Part shown: positions 43,595 through 53,107 of the stretch, one piece after another | Position numbering within the stretch: the stretch's first letter is position 1 | Layout: each line of letters starts with the position of its first letter | Origin: Pseudomonadota bacterium | GTDB taxonomy: Bacteria > Pseudomonadota > Gammaproteobacteria > Xanthomonadales > Xanthomonadaceae | Assembly (NCBI GenBank): GCA_023419315.1 | Contig: JAEZYE010000009.1 | Coordinates: forward strand, 67,719 to 131,718 | Reading direction: 5' to 3' | DNA length: 64,000 bases | Made by a program: the position numbers and the translations under genes | Notes under the pieces: model-generated | What the model was told of the DNA's origin: nothing | The model's input: only the letters and a program-made list of their open reading frames with translations | The model's database searches: none

Positions 43595-44635
43595 ATGAAC
43601 GTGTTGAATGTCGCACTCGTCGGATACGGCTTCGTGGGCAAGGTTTTCCACGCCCCCCTGATCACGAACACGCCGGGACTGTCACTGCACACCGTCGTGT
43701 CGAGCGATGCCGGCAAGGTGCAGGCGGATCACCCGGCTGCGCGCGTGGTGAGTGAAGCGCACAACGCGTTCGCCGATCCGGAAATCGATCTCGTCGTGAT
43801 CGCATCACCAAACGACAGCCACGCCCCGCTCGCACGGTCGGCACTGGAACACGGGAAGCATGTCGTCGTGGACAAGCCGTTCACCGTCACGCTGGCCGAG
43901 GCCGAGGACGTGGTGGCCTGCGCGCAGCGCGTCGGCCGCATCGTCAGCGTGTTCCAGAACCGACGCTGGGATGCGGACTTCCTCGCGCTGCGGATGCTGG
44001 TGGAAGATGGCGCACTGGGCGACATCGCGGAGTTCCACTCCCACTTCGACCGCTTCCGTCCGCACGTGCAGGATCGCTGGCGCGAACGCGATGCGCCGGG
44101 CGGCGGGCTCTGGTACGACCTCGGGCCGCATCTGATCGATCAGGCGCTGCAGTTGCTCGGCCCGCCGCAGTCGGTGCAGGCGGATCTCGCGACGCAGCGC
44201 GAAGGCGGCCGGGCCACCGACTATTTCCATGTGCAGTTGCATTACCCGCGCACGCGCGTGCACCTGCATGCCGGTTCGCTGGTGCCGGGAAACGGTCTGC
44301 GCTTCGCCGTGCACGGCTCGCGTGGCAGCTTCATCAAGCACGGACTCGATTCCCAGGAAAACGCATTGCGTGCCGGAGTCCAGCCAGGCGAGGCGGAATG
44401 GGGACGCGATCCCGCGCCCGGACAGCTGATTGCGGTCGATGCGCATGGACGTCCGGAAGCCCGGCAGGTGGACAGTGTCGCCGGAGACTACCGTCGCTTC
44501 TATGCCGCCATGCGCGCGGCCATCGTCGAAGGCGCGACCGTGCCCGTCAGCACCGATGATGCGCTGGCGGTGATGAAAATCCTGATGGCGGGAATGGAGA
44601 GCGCAGGGCAAGGCCGAACCATCGCCCTCGACTGA
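43595..44635 (+). CDS. Gfo/Idh/MocA family oxidoreductase (YdgJ-like)
   Basis: 346-residue NAD(P)-dependent sugar-type oxidoreductase, the same length as E. coli YdgJ. The N-terminal Rossmann motif GYGFVGKVFHAPL, the nicotinamide-proximal VDKPFT and the C-terminal substrate domain with GGGLWYDLGPHLIDQAL are family markers. ATG 43595 is chosen since homology starts at MNVLNVALVGYG; the frame is open to 43547. Possible -10 TAAACT at 43560. Substrate unknown. Confidence 0.9.
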   Translation: MNVLNVALVGYGFVGKVFHAPLITNTPGLSLHTVVSSDAGKVQADHPAARVVSEAHNAFADPEIDLVVIASPNDSHAPLARSALEHGKHVVVDKPFTVTLAEAEDVVACAQRVGRIVSVFQNRRWDADFLALRMLVEDGALGDIAEFHSHFDRFRPHVQDRWRERDAPGGGLWYDLGPHLIDQALQLLGPPQSVQADLATQREGGRATDYFHVQLHYPRTRVHLHAGSLVPGNGLRFAVHGSRGSFIKHGLDSQENALRAGVQPGEAEWGRDPAPGQLIAVDAHGRPEARQVDSVAGDYRRFYAAMRAAIVEGATVPVSTDDALAVMKILMAGMESAGQGRTIALD

Positions 44636-44832
44636 ACCCCATCGAGGGAGTCCGGCGCGCTCGGCGGCACTGCGACGGCGCCGGCCCGCGCGCTACACTA
44701 CGCGCCTTCGCCGAGCCGGCGCCCGTCGCGTTTCCCCGCACGGCGCCCGGGCGGACCCGGCGCGTCGCATCCGCCCTCCTTCCCCCGCACGATCCGACCG
44801 CATGCCCCCGCATGACGGAAAGGAAATCCCGC

Positions 44833-46689
44833 ATGTTCCGCTTCTTCGAAAAACGCATCGATCCGTATCCGGCCGGCGAGCCGACCACGCCGCCGCGCAC
44901 GCTGTTCGCGTTCCTGCTGCACTACTCGCGGCCGCTGGTGCCGTGGCTGATCGTGATGTCCGTGCTGACCGGCACGATCTCCGCGCTGGAAATCCTGTTC
45001 TTCGATTTCATGGGCGATCTGGTCGATTGGCTCGGCAAGGCGGATCGCGCCACCTTCTTCGACACACACGGCGCCACACTGTGGGGCATGGCCGCCATTG
45101 TCGTGGTGGTGTTCCCGCTGCTGGTGCTGGTGCAGTCGCTGATCATCCACCAGACGATCTGGGGTAACTACCCGATGATCGCGCGCTGGCAATCGCACCG
45201 GTATCTGCTGCGCCAGAGCGTGTCGTTCTTCCAGGACGAGTTCGCCGGCCGCATCTCGCAGAAGATGATGCAGACCTCGCTGTCCATTCGCGAGACGGTG
45301 ATGAAGCTGATGGACGTATTCGTGTACGTCGTCGTCTACTTCGTCGGCACCGTCGTGCTGGTCGGCCAGGCCGATATCCGCCTGGTGCTGCCGCTGGTGC
45401 TGTGGCTGGGCGGCTACCTCGGCATCCTGTTCTGGTTCGTGCCGCGCCTGCAGCGCATTTCGATGGCCCAGTCCGATGCACGCGCGCAGATGACCGGACG
45501 CATCGTCGACAGCTACACGAACATCCAGACCATCAAACTGTTTGCCCATACCATGCGCGAGCAGGACTACGCGCGTGATGCGATGGGTGAGTTCATGGTC
45601 ACCGTGCACACGCAGATGCGGCTGGTGACGCAGCTGACCGTCAGCCTGCATTTCATCAACGCGCTGCTGCTGGCCGGCATCGGCGGCATTGCCGTCTTCG
45701 CCTGGCAGCAGGGCTCACTGTCACTCGGCGCGATTGCCGTCGCGATTGCATTGGTCATGCGCATCCGTTCGATGTCGGACTGGATCCTGTGGGAAGTCGC
45801 CGGTCTGTTCGAAAACATCGGCACGGTGCAGGACGGCATGCAGACGCTGGCCCAGCCGCTGGCGATCACCGATGCAGCCGATGCGCGCGAGCTGCAGGTC
45901 CCGCGCGGCGAAATCCGTTTCGAACACCTGCAGTTCCACTACGGCAAGAAGCAGGCGAAGGTGATCCAGGATCTGTCGCTGGCGATCCGTCCCGGCGAAA
46001 AGGTCGGCATCGTCGGGCGCTCCGGCGCGGGCAAGTCCACGCTGGTGAACCTGCTGCTGCGTTTCTACGATCTGGAAGGCGGCCGCATCCTCATCGACGG
46101 CCAGGACATCGCGCAGGTGACACAGGAATCACTGCGCGGGAACATCGGCATGGTGACGCAGGACACCTCGCTGCTGCACCGCTCGATCCGCGACAACATC
46201 CGCTACGGACGTCCGGACGCGGATGATGCCGCCATCGTGGAAGCATCACGACGCGCGCATGCCGACGAATTCATCAGCACGCTGACCGACGCCAAGGGCA
46301 ACCGCGGTTATGAAACGCTGGTCGGCGAACGCGGCGTCAAGCTTTCCGGCGGGCAACGGCAACGCGTGGCGATCGCGCGCGTACTGCTGAAGGACGCACC
46401 GATCCTCGTGCTGGATGAAGCGACCTCGGCATTGGATTCGGAAGTCGAAGCCGCCATCCAGGAACAGCTCTACGCACTGATGGAAGGCAAGACGGTGATC
46501 GCCATTGCGCATCGCCTGTCCACCATCGCCGTGCTGGATCGTTTGGTGGTGATGGACGAGGGACGCATCATCGAGACCGGCAGCCACGACGAACTGCTGG
46601 AACAGGACGGGCTCTACGCCGCCTTGTGGCGTCGCCAGTCGGGCGGCTTCATCGGCCTGGATCTGACCGAAGCCAGCGAGCCGGCATGA
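44833..46689 (+). CDS. ABC exporter, fused permease-ATPase
   Basis: 618-residue half-transporter: six membrane helices in residues about 40-320, then an ATPase domain. Walker A GRSGAGKST, signature LSGGQRQR, Walker B ILVLDEATSAL and the H-loop AIAHRLST are complete. It resembles the MsbA/YojI type of exporters with N-terminal KRIDPYPAGEPTTPPRTL extension common in proteobacteria. AAGGAAA precedes ATG 44833. Works as a homodimer; substrate not predictable. A GC-rich hairpin follows. Confidence 0.92.
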   Translation: MFRFFEKRIDPYPAGEPTTPPRTLFAFLLHYSRPLVPWLIVMSVLTGTISALEILFFDFMGDLVDWLGKADRATFFDTHGATLWGMAAIVVVVFPLLVLVQSLIIHQTIWGNYPMIARWQSHRYLLRQSVSFFQDEFAGRISQKMMQTSLSIRETVMKLMDVFVYVVVYFVGTVVLVGQADIRLVLPLVLWLGGYLGILFWFVPRLQRISMAQSDARAQMTGRIVDSYTNIQTIKLFAHTMREQDYARDAMGEFMVTVHTQMRLVTQLTVSLHFINALLLAGIGGIAVFAWQQGSLSLGAIAVAIALVMRIRSMSDWILWEVAGLFENIGTVQDGMQTLAQPLAITDAADARELQVPRGEIRFEHLQFHYGKKQAKVIQDLSLAIRPGEKVGIVGRSGAGKSTLVNLLLRFYDLEGGRILIDGQDIAQVTQESLRGNIGMVTQDTSLLHRSIRDNIRYGRPDADDAAIVEASRRAHADEFISTLTDAKGNRGYETLVGERGVKLSGGQRQRVAIARVLLKDAPILVLDEATSALDSEVEAAIQEQLYALMEGKTVIAIAHRLSTIAVLDRLVVMDEGRIIETGSHDELLEQDGLYAALWRRQSGGFIGLDLTEASEPA

Positions 46690-46696
46690 AGCCTTG

Positions 46697-46726
46697 GCCC
46701 CGCTTCCCGTTGAACGGAGGCGGGGC
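46697..46726. terminator. Hairpin between convergent genes
   Basis: GCCCCGCTTCC and GGAGGCGGGGC, eleven base pairs including one G-U, around an eight-base loop, eight bases after the ABC transporter stop and fifteen before the stop of the convergent membrane protein gene. No T-run, so termination efficiency is uncertain. Confidence 0.45.
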
Positions 46727-46741
46727 GCAGATGCGCGGCGG

Positions 46742-47179
46742 CTACTGCAGCCAGCCGCGCTCCGCCGCACGCAGCGCGTAGCGCCACAGCAGCAGTGCGA
46801 TCACGACGACCAGAACCGGCATCACCAGGCCGCCCGCACCGTACGCCTCCCACGCGGGCGTGGTGACGTAGGCGCCGATCATCTGCGCCAGCACCGCCAG
46901 CAACGACACGAAGAACATCGTCACTGCCCAGCGCTTCTTCGCGAGCAACCCGATGGCACCCAGCACGCCGCCGAATACGCCGATGGCGAACGCCACGTTC
47001 AACCATGCGGGCGTCGCTTCATGAACGCGGCGCTGCGCCTCGGTCAACGCGGCGAGCTGTTCGGCCCCCATGTTGATCTGCATCCAGAAAAACGCGACGC
47101 CGACCAGGTTCCAGATCAGCGCGATCAGTCCGACCAGCAGCAGATGCTTCGGACGTGGTGTTTCCGGGATCCCGTTCAT
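46742..47179 (-). CDS. Four-helix membrane protein of unknown function
   Basis: 145-residue inner-membrane protein with four hydrophobic segments (about 14-33, 62-80, 87-107, 117-136). The loop between helices 1 and 2 carries EQLAALTEAQRRVHEATPAW, suggestive of a conserved periplasmic segment. No family was recognised with confidence. ATG 47179 starts MNGIPETPRPKH; the gene stands alone between convergent and co-directional neighbours. Confidence 0.7.
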   Translation of the reverse strand: MNGIPETPRPKHLLLVGLIALIWNLVGVAFFWMQINMGAEQLAALTEAQRRVHEATPAWLNVAFAIGVFGGVLGAIGLLAKKRWAVTMFFVSLLAVLAQMIGAYVTTPAWEAYGAGGLVMPVLVVVIALLLWRYALRAAERGWLQ

Positions 47180-47266
47180 GTGGCCTCCCCAGGCACGATG
47201 GCGGGACGAGCATACTCCCGCCGATCTGTCATCGGGCTTACGGCCTGCGTCGCATCGGCCGCAGGC

Positions 47267-48583
47267 CTATCGCGTGGGCGCCGCTGCCGGCGCCAGACGC
47301 CAGATCACGTTGCCGACATCATCGGCGACCAGCAGCCCGGCACGATGATCGAACCCCACGCCGACCGGACGCCCACGCGCGTTGCCCTCGTCATCGAGGA
47401 AGCCGGTCAGCACATCGATGGGCGTGCCTTGCGGTTTGCCTCCATCGAATCGCACGAACACCACTTTGTAGCCGACCGGGTTGGAACGGTTCCACGATCC
47501 ATGCAGTCCGATGAACGCGCCTGCGTCGAACGGCGGTGCCCATCCTTGCGCGGGCGCGAACGCCAGCCCCAACGCGGCGACGTGCGCCCCCAGCGCGTAA
47601 TCGGGCGGAATCGCGCGCGCAACGAGATCCGCACGCTGCGGCTTCACGCGTGTATCGACGTGCTGTCCGTAATAGCTGTAAGGCCATCCGTAGAAAGCCC
47701 CGCGCCGCACTTCGGTGAGATAGTCGGGGACGAGTTCGTCGCCGATTTCGTCGCGCTCGTTGACCACCGCCCACAGCGCGCCGGTCTGCGGTTGCCACGC
47801 CAGTCCGACCGGATTGCGCAGGCCCGAAGCGTACACGCGACGCTGGCCGGTCGCGATGTCGATCTCCAGCACGGCCGCGCGATCGGTTTCGTTCTCCATG
47901 CCGTTCTCGCCGACATTGCTGTTCGAGCCGATGCCGGCATACAGCCGCTTTCCGTCCGCGCTGGCCACCAGACTCTTCGTCCAGTGGTGGTTGATCGGGC
48001 CGCCGGGCAGATCCGCCACTTTCACCGGCACTTCGGCGATGCGCGTTTCGCCCTCCCGATACGGCACGCGCACGATGGCGTCGGCATTGGCGATGTACAA
48101 CTGATCGCCCACCAGCACCATGCCAAACGGCGAATGGAGATTCGACAGGAACACCTCGCGGACTTCGGCGACACCGTCTGCATCGGCATCGCGCAGCAAG
48201 GTGATCCGATTTGCGCTGGGCACGCCGGCGCCGGCCTTCTTCATGGTCCGCTTCATGAACCAGCTGCGCAGACCGCCTTTTTCCGCCAGTTTGGGGGGCG
48301 CATTCGTCTCGGCCACCAGCACGTCGCCATTGGGCAGCACGTACAGCCAGCGCGGATGATCCAGCCCGTCCGCGAATGCGGTGAGCGTCAAGCCCGGCGC
48401 GGGTTCGGGTTGCGCACCGTCGCGCCATCCGACAGCAGGCGCGATGTTGACCGTCGGAATCCATTGACGGTCGGCTTTGGGCAACTGCGGCGACGGGCCG
48501 ATCTCATTGACGGGCGTCGGCGTCGTCTGCGCGCACGCCATCGGCATCAACAGCAGCAAGCCCAGGACGGCGAGATGGCGCAT
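47267..48583 (-). CDS. PQQ-type sugar (sorbosone) dehydrogenase-like beta-propeller
   Basis: 438-residue exported protein, probably a lipoprotein (signal LLLLMPMAC). The mature part is a six-bladed propeller related to soluble glucose/sorbosone dehydrogenases: PGLTLTAFADGLDHPRWLYV, GDVLVAETN, SGLRNPVGLAWQP and IGLHGSWNRSNPVGYKV. The GSWNRS and AFYGWPYSY segments are common to the sorbosone dehydrogenase branch. PQQ use and substrate are inferred from family only; no pqq genes are in the window. ATG 48583 chosen to give the signal peptide. Confidence 0.87.
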   Translation of the reverse strand: MRHLAVLGLLLLMPMACAQTTPTPVNEIGPSPQLPKADRQWIPTVNIAPAVGWRDGAQPEPAPGLTLTAFADGLDHPRWLYVLPNGDVLVAETNAPPKLAEKGGLRSWFMKRTMKKAGAGVPSANRITLLRDADADGVAEVREVFLSNLHSPFGMVLVGDQLYIANADAIVRVPYREGETRIAEVPVKVADLPGGPINHHWTKSLVASADGKRLYAGIGSNSNVGENGMENETDRAAVLEIDIATGQRRVYASGLRNPVGLAWQPQTGALWAVVNERDEIGDELVPDYLTEVRRGAFYGWPYSYYGQHVDTRVKPQRADLVARAIPPDYALGAHVAALGLAFAPAQGWAPPFDAGAFIGLHGSWNRSNPVGYKVVFVRFDGGKPQGTPIDVLTGFLDDEGNARGRPVGVGFDHRAGLLVADDVGNVIWRLAPAAAPTR

Positions 48584-48649
48584 GGTGATGTTCCGTGGCG
48601 GTTCTGCCGCATGCTGGACTGCGCGGCGCGAACGCGACGTCAAGGCAGC

Positions 48650-48844
48650 TCAGGCATCGTCCTGGCTGCGGACGTGCACGATCGCCGCGCCTTCTTCGTC
48701 GATGCGCATGGCGATCTCGATGGGCCGGCAACAGACCTGGCAATCTTCGATGTAGTCCTGATCGCCGGCCGATTCATCGACGAAGAGCGTGATCACTTCA
48801 CCGCAGTACGGGCAGTCGATGTCGATGGCAGGCAGGTCGGGCAT
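48650..48844 (-). CDS. CPXCG-motif cysteine-rich protein
   Basis: 64-residue small protein of the CPXCG family. The first pair CPYCGE follows MPDLPAIDID; the second pair occurs as EDCQVCCRPIEI. The arrangement suggests a zinc ribbon. ATG 48844 lies eight bases after the DUF3247 stop, so the two genes probably form one operon. The role is unknown. Confidence 0.85.
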   Translation of the reverse strand: MPDLPAIDIDCPYCGEVITLFVDESAGDQDYIEDCQVCCRPIEIAMRIDEEGAAIVHVRSQDDA

Positions 48845-48852
48845 GCGCGTGC

Positions 48853-49140
48853 TCAGGAAGAGCCGAGTCGCACCACCGAGGCGATGCGATCCATCCACAG
48901 GTAATGCGTGCGTTCGTCGTCATTGCGATCCTCGACGCGCACCACCGCATTGAAGCCTTCGTTGCCTTCGGAATCGCGGAACACCTGCACGCTGGGTCGC
49001 ATGGACACGGTGCCCACCACGACATTGCCATCCACCAGATGCAGTTCCACCACCGCCTCGTCGGGCAACTCCTGCACCAGGGCTTCGACACGCGCGATAT
49101 CGGCCTGGTGTGTGTAGAGATGATCGGGTGACTGGATCAT
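48853..49140 (-). CDS. DUF3247 family protein
   Basis: 95-residue soluble protein with the DUF3247 pattern: DHLYTHQADIARVEALV, VVELHLVDGNVVVGTVS, VQVFRDSEGNEGFNAVVR and a C-terminal HYLWMDRIASVVRLG. An Sm-like small beta-barrel is suggested by the short strands with DGNVVVGTV. The family is essentially confined to xanthomonads. AGGAGC precedes ATG 49140; the frame is open upstream. Function unknown. Confidence 0.8.
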   Translation of the reverse strand: MIQSPDHLYTHQADIARVEALVQELPDEAVVELHLVDGNVVVGTVSMRPSVQVFRDSEGNEGFNAVVRVEDRNDDERTHYLWMDRIASVVRLGSS

Positions 49141-49183
49141 GGAGCGCTCCTGCATAAGCCGGCTCCACTCTAGTCCGCGGGCG

Positions 49184-49888
49184 CTAAACCGCCGTGAAAG
49201 TGCCAACGTTGGTGTCCAGCAGCTTGAGCAGTTCGCGTGCGGCGGGCTCCGATGATGCCGGGTTCTGTCCGGTCACCAGGCGTCCATCCACTTGCACATG
49301 CGGTTTGAACGCAGCGCCCGCGCTGTAAAGCGCACCTTGTGCCTTCAATGCGTCCTCAAGCAGGAACGGCACCACGTCGGTCAATCCCGCCGCCTGCTCC
49401 TCTTCATTGCTGAAGCCGGTGACGCGGCGGTCCTTGACCAGCGGCTGGCTCAGCGCACCGTGCGCATTGCGCAACACCGCGGGGCCGTGGCATACCGCGG
49501 CCACCGGCTTGCCCGCTGCGAAATTCTTCTCGATGAGTTGCAATGAATCGGCGTCGTCGACGAGATCCCACAACGGGCCGTGTCCGCCGGGATAGAAGAT
49601 CGCGTCCACTTCGGCATCGACGACGTCTGCGAGGCGTTGCGTCTGCGCAAGCGCCGCAATCGCGGCCGTGTCGTTGTTGAAGCGCAGGGTGGCCGGTGTC
49701 TGCGCATCGGCGGCATCGCTCTTCGGATCCAGTGGCGGCTGCCCGCCCTTTGGCGAAGCCAGCAGCACTTCGGCGCCGGCATCCTTGAAAACGTAATAGG
49801 GCGCGGCGAATTCCTCCAACCAGAATCCGGTCTTTTCGCCCGTCTCGCCGAGCCTGTCGTGCGAGGTGAGCACCATCAGGATTTTCAT
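49184..49888 (-). CDS. DJ-1/PfpI-family protein (Hsp31-like glyoxalase III/deglycase)
   Basis: 234-residue class I glutamine-amidotransferase-like protein. MKILMVLTSHDRLGETGEKTG and the nucleophile Cys in AVCHGPAVL are typical of the DJ-1 subgroup that includes Hsp31 and glutathione-independent glyoxalase III. The conserved Glu is in FWLEEFAAPYYVF and the triad His follows the Cys. Probably protects against methylglyoxal or oxidised protein; exact activity is uncertain in this family. Start at ATG 49888. Confidence 0.88.
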   Translation of the reverse strand: MKILMVLTSHDRLGETGEKTGFWLEEFAAPYYVFKDAGAEVLLASPKGGQPPLDPKSDAADAQTPATLRFNNDTAAIAALAQTQRLADVVDAEVDAIFYPGGHGPLWDLVDDADSLQLIEKNFAAGKPVAAVCHGPAVLRNAHGALSQPLVKDRRVTGFSNEEEQAAGLTDVVPFLLEDALKAQGALYSAGAAFKPHVQVDGRLVTGQNPASSEPAARELLKLLDTNVGTFTAV

Positions 49889-49969
49889 GATCACGCCATC
49901 TTCGTGGGGAGCGGAGAAGCTAACCACCCGCGCGCTAAGCGCGGGTGATTGCGCTCCCGGGGATGCGTA

Positions 49970-50875
49970 TCAGCCCTGCTTGATGCGGTGGCCGCCAAAC
50001 TCGTTGCGCATGGCCGAGAGCAGCTTGTCGGCGAAGGAATCGTCCTCGCGCGAGCGCAGGCGTTCGAGCAGCGACATCGTGATGACCGGCGCGGAGACAT
50101 CGAGATCGATCGCTTCGGCGACGGTCCAGCGACCTTCGCCGGAATCCTCAACGTAGGGCGCGATGCCGGCCAGCGTTGGATTCTTGCGCAATGCATCGGC
50201 GGTCAGATCGAGCAACCACGAGCGCACCACGCTGCCATCGCGCCAGATATCCGCCACCTGTTGCAGATCCAGCGCGAAGGCTTCCTTGCGCTGCATGATC
50301 GCGAAGCCTTCCGCGAACGCCTGCATCATTCCGTACTCGATGCCGTTGTGGATCATCTTGGTGAAGTGGCCGGCGCCGCCGGGTCCGACGCGTCCCCAGC
50401 CGCGATCCACAGCGGGCGCGAGCGTGGCGAAAATCGGGCGCAGGCTTTCCACCACCGCGACGTCGCCACCAATCATCAGGCTGTAGCCTTCCTTCAATCC
50501 CCAGACGCCGCCGCTGGTGCCGACATCCACGTAATGCAGTCCGGCATCGCGCAGGCGTTCGCCACGCCGCTGGGTTTCCTTGTAGTTGGAGTTGCCGCCG
50601 TCGATGACGATGTCACCCGCGGCCAGCAACGGAAGCAACGTATCAAGCGTGGCATCGACGATGGCGCCGGCCGGCACCATCAGCCAGACGATGCGCGGCG
50701 CCGGCAGCGCGGCAAGCACGGTTTCCAGCGATTCGCCGACGGCAATGCCGCGTGCGGCCGCCTGTTCGCGTGCCGATGCCCCGGCGTCATAGCCGTGCAC
50801 GCGATGACCGCCGCGCACCAGCCGTTCCGCCATGTTGGCGCCCATGCGGCCGAGACCGATCATTGCCAGTTCCAT
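49970..50875 (-). CDS. gnd: 6-phosphogluconate dehydrogenase, short decarboxylating type
   Basis: 301-residue oxidoreductase of the short Gnd/YqeC type, typically NAD-dependent. IGLGRMGANMAERLVRGGH is the cofactor site; the substrate motif DGGNSNYKE and catalytic Lys in GAGHFTKMIHNGIEYG are intact. AAGGAG six bases upstream fixes ATG 50875 rather than 50896. With rpiA it serves the pentose phosphate pathway, though far apart here. Lies between a DJ-1 gene and an alpha/beta hydrolase gene on the same strand. Confidence 0.93.
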   Translation of the reverse strand: MELAMIGLGRMGANMAERLVRGGHRVHGYDAGASAREQAAARGIAVGESLETVLAALPAPRIVWLMVPAGAIVDATLDTLLPLLAAGDIVIDGGNSNYKETQRRGERLRDAGLHYVDVGTSGGVWGLKEGYSLMIGGDVAVVESLRPIFATLAPAVDRGWGRVGPGGAGHFTKMIHNGIEYGMMQAFAEGFAIMQRKEAFALDLQQVADIWRDGSVVRSWLLDLTADALRKNPTLAGIAPYVEDSGEGRWTVAEAIDLDVSAPVITMSLLERLRSREDDSFADKLLSAMRNEFGGHRIKQG

Positions 50876-50911
50876 AGTGACTCCTTGGTTGTTCAAACGA
50901 TTCGATGCAAC

Positions 50912-51625
50912 TCAATGCGGGGACAGCAGCCATTCGCGCAGCAGCGCGGAGGTTTCCTCCGGCTTCTCAAGCGGAGGCAGATGACCACAACGCGTGAAGA
51001 CATGCAGTTGTGAATGCGGGATCAATGCGTGCAGGCGACGCGATTCCTCGGGCGGGGTCATCCGATCATCCTCACCTACCGCGATGAGCGCCGGCCGATC
51101 CAGCGAGCGCAACATGGCGCGCGAATCGGGGCGTTCGAGAATGGCGCGCTGCTGCCGCAGGAATGCTTCGCGACCCACGCGCTGCGCCATTGCCATCACC
51201 ACTTCGCCGACCTCACCCTCGGCATGATCGGCGTGCACGAGTTGCGGCAGCAGTTTCCGGGTGACGCCGGCGAAGCGGCCGCTTTCGGCCATTGCCAGGC
51301 TGGCGCGACGGACAGCCGCGCGTTGCGGCGTATCCACGCTGGCGCTGGTCGCCAGCAGCGCCAGCCGGCTCACGCGCTGCGGGGCCTGGCGCAGGATTTC
51401 GAAGGCCACGTAGCCGCCCATCGACAGCGCGGCCAGCGCGAAACGTTCCGGCGCAGCGGCCAGGACCCGGCGCGCCATCGCTCCGATGTCGGCATCGCGT
51501 GTCAGGTCGGGCACCTGTGTATCGGCCACATCGGCCAGGGCATCGCGTTGATCGCGCCAGAGCCGTTCGTCGCAGAGCAGGCCGGGCAACATGAGCAGCG
51601 GCGTGCGGGTCGGGGAGGAAGCCAT
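50912..51625 (-). CDS. Alpha/beta hydrolase
   Basis: 237-residue serine hydrolase. Oxyanion region LMLPGLLCDERLW, nucleophile elbow ALSMGGYVAFE, acid Asp in IAVGEDDRMTPP and His in FTRCGHLPPLEKP complete the triad. No signal peptide, so cytosolic. Substrate unknown; patterns suggest an esterase or a carboxymuconate-lactonase-like enzyme. ATG 51625 preferred; the frame extends to 51694. Divergent from the epimerase at 51733. Confidence 0.88.
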   Translation of the reverse strand: MASSPTRTPLLMLPGLLCDERLWRDQRDALADVADTQVPDLTRDADIGAMARRVLAAAPERFALAALSMGGYVAFEILRQAPQRVSRLALLATSASVDTPQRAAVRRASLAMAESGRFAGVTRKLLPQLVHADHAEGEVGEVVMAMAQRVGREAFLRQQRAILERPDSRAMLRSLDRPALIAVGEDDRMTPPEESRRLHALIPHSQLHVFTRCGHLPPLEKPEETSALLREWLLSPH

Positions 51626-51732
51626 GCCGCGAATTTTAGCCGGGCCGGCGCGCCTGTCGCCCAGACGGTCCATTCCACGGGCGCAAGACGTCACCGGGTG
51701 TAGGCTGCGCCGGTCATTCCTGGGCGGCCGCC

Positions 51733-52620
51733 ATGCGCATCCTCATCAGCGGGGGAACCGGCTTCATCGGGCGCGCTGTATGCGAGCAGCTGCGTCCGGG
51801 CGGGCATCGCGTGACCGTGTGGAGTCGCGATCCGCGCCATGCGGCCGGCATGCCGGAAGGCGTCCACCTCATCCAGGATCTCGCCGAAGCCAACGACATC
51901 GACGCCGTCATCAATCTCGCCGGCCAGCCTCTGGTCGGACAACGCTGGACCGCACGACGGAAGCAGGCAATCCGGCAGTCGCGCATCGGCACCACCGAAA
52001 AGCTGATGCGCTGGATCGCCACGCAGGTGAACCGGCCGCATGTGCTGGTCTCCGGTTCGGCGATTGGCTATTACGGCTCGCGCGGCGATGTGCCGTTGGA
52101 CGAGTCCGCCGCGCCTGGCGACGATTTCGCGGCGCGTCTCTGTCGCGACTGGGAGCACGCCGCGATGGAAGCCGAATCGCTGGGCCTGCGTGTCTGCCGG
52201 TTGCGGACCGGCATCGTCCTGGGTCCGCAAGGCGGTGCGCTGAAACAGATGCTGCCGCCGTTCCGGCTCGGTCTGGGCGGCCCCATCGGCCGCGGCGACG
52301 CGTGGTTCAGCTGGATCCACCGCGAAGACATCGCACGTTTCATCGTGTGGCTGATTGAAAACGACGATGCCGGTGGCGCCTACAACGCAACGTCACCGCA
52401 TCCGTTGCCGCAGCGCGAATTCGCCGCCACGCTCGGGCGCGTGCTGCACCGGCCGGCCTTCCTGCCGACGCCGCGCTTCGCGCTGAAGTTACTGTTCGGC
52501 GAGGGCGCCGAACTGCTGCTCGCCAGCCAGCGCGTGCTGCCCGTGCATGCAATCGCGGATGGGTTCACCTTCCGCCATCCACGACTGCAGCCGGCGCTGG
52601 AGCATCTGCTTTGCCGCTGA
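51733..52620 (+). CDS. TIGR01777 family sugar-nucleotide epimerase-like protein (YfcH)
   Basis: 295-residue extended-SDR protein. ISGGTGFIGRAVCEQL at the N terminus, INLAGQPLVGQRWTARRK, SGSAIGYYGSRGDVPLDE and FSWIHREDIARFI define the TIGR01777/SDR39U1 family, of which E. coli YfcH is a member. These conserve the nucleotide site but their reaction is not established. Convergent with the iron-permease-like gene five bases after its stop. Confidence 0.92.
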   Translation: MRILISGGTGFIGRAVCEQLRPGGHRVTVWSRDPRHAAGMPEGVHLIQDLAEANDIDAVINLAGQPLVGQRWTARRKQAIRQSRIGTTEKLMRWIATQVNRPHVLVSGSAIGYYGSRGDVPLDESAAPGDDFAARLCRDWEHAAMEAESLGLRVCRLRTGIVLGPQGGALKQMLPPFRLGLGGPIGRGDAWFSWIHREDIARFIVWLIENDDAGGAYNATSPHPLPQREFAATLGRVLHRPAFLPTPRFALKLLFGEGAELLLASQRVLPVHAIADGFTFRHPRLQPALEHLLCR

Positions 52621-52625
52621 ACCGG

Positions 52626-53024
<399 letters not shown>

Positions 53025-53107
53025 GCCACATGCTCCGGTGCGGTGATGCCGGAAATGTGCCGAGCCGGGCATATGCGAGCCGTGAAAAATCCGGCTGCCA
53101 TCGCGTG

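Noticed and set aside
46694..48904. 736-residue frame antisense to the sugar-dehydrogenase-like gene
   Set aside because: The minus-strand propeller protein with signal peptide is convincing; the plus frame has no recognisable domain.
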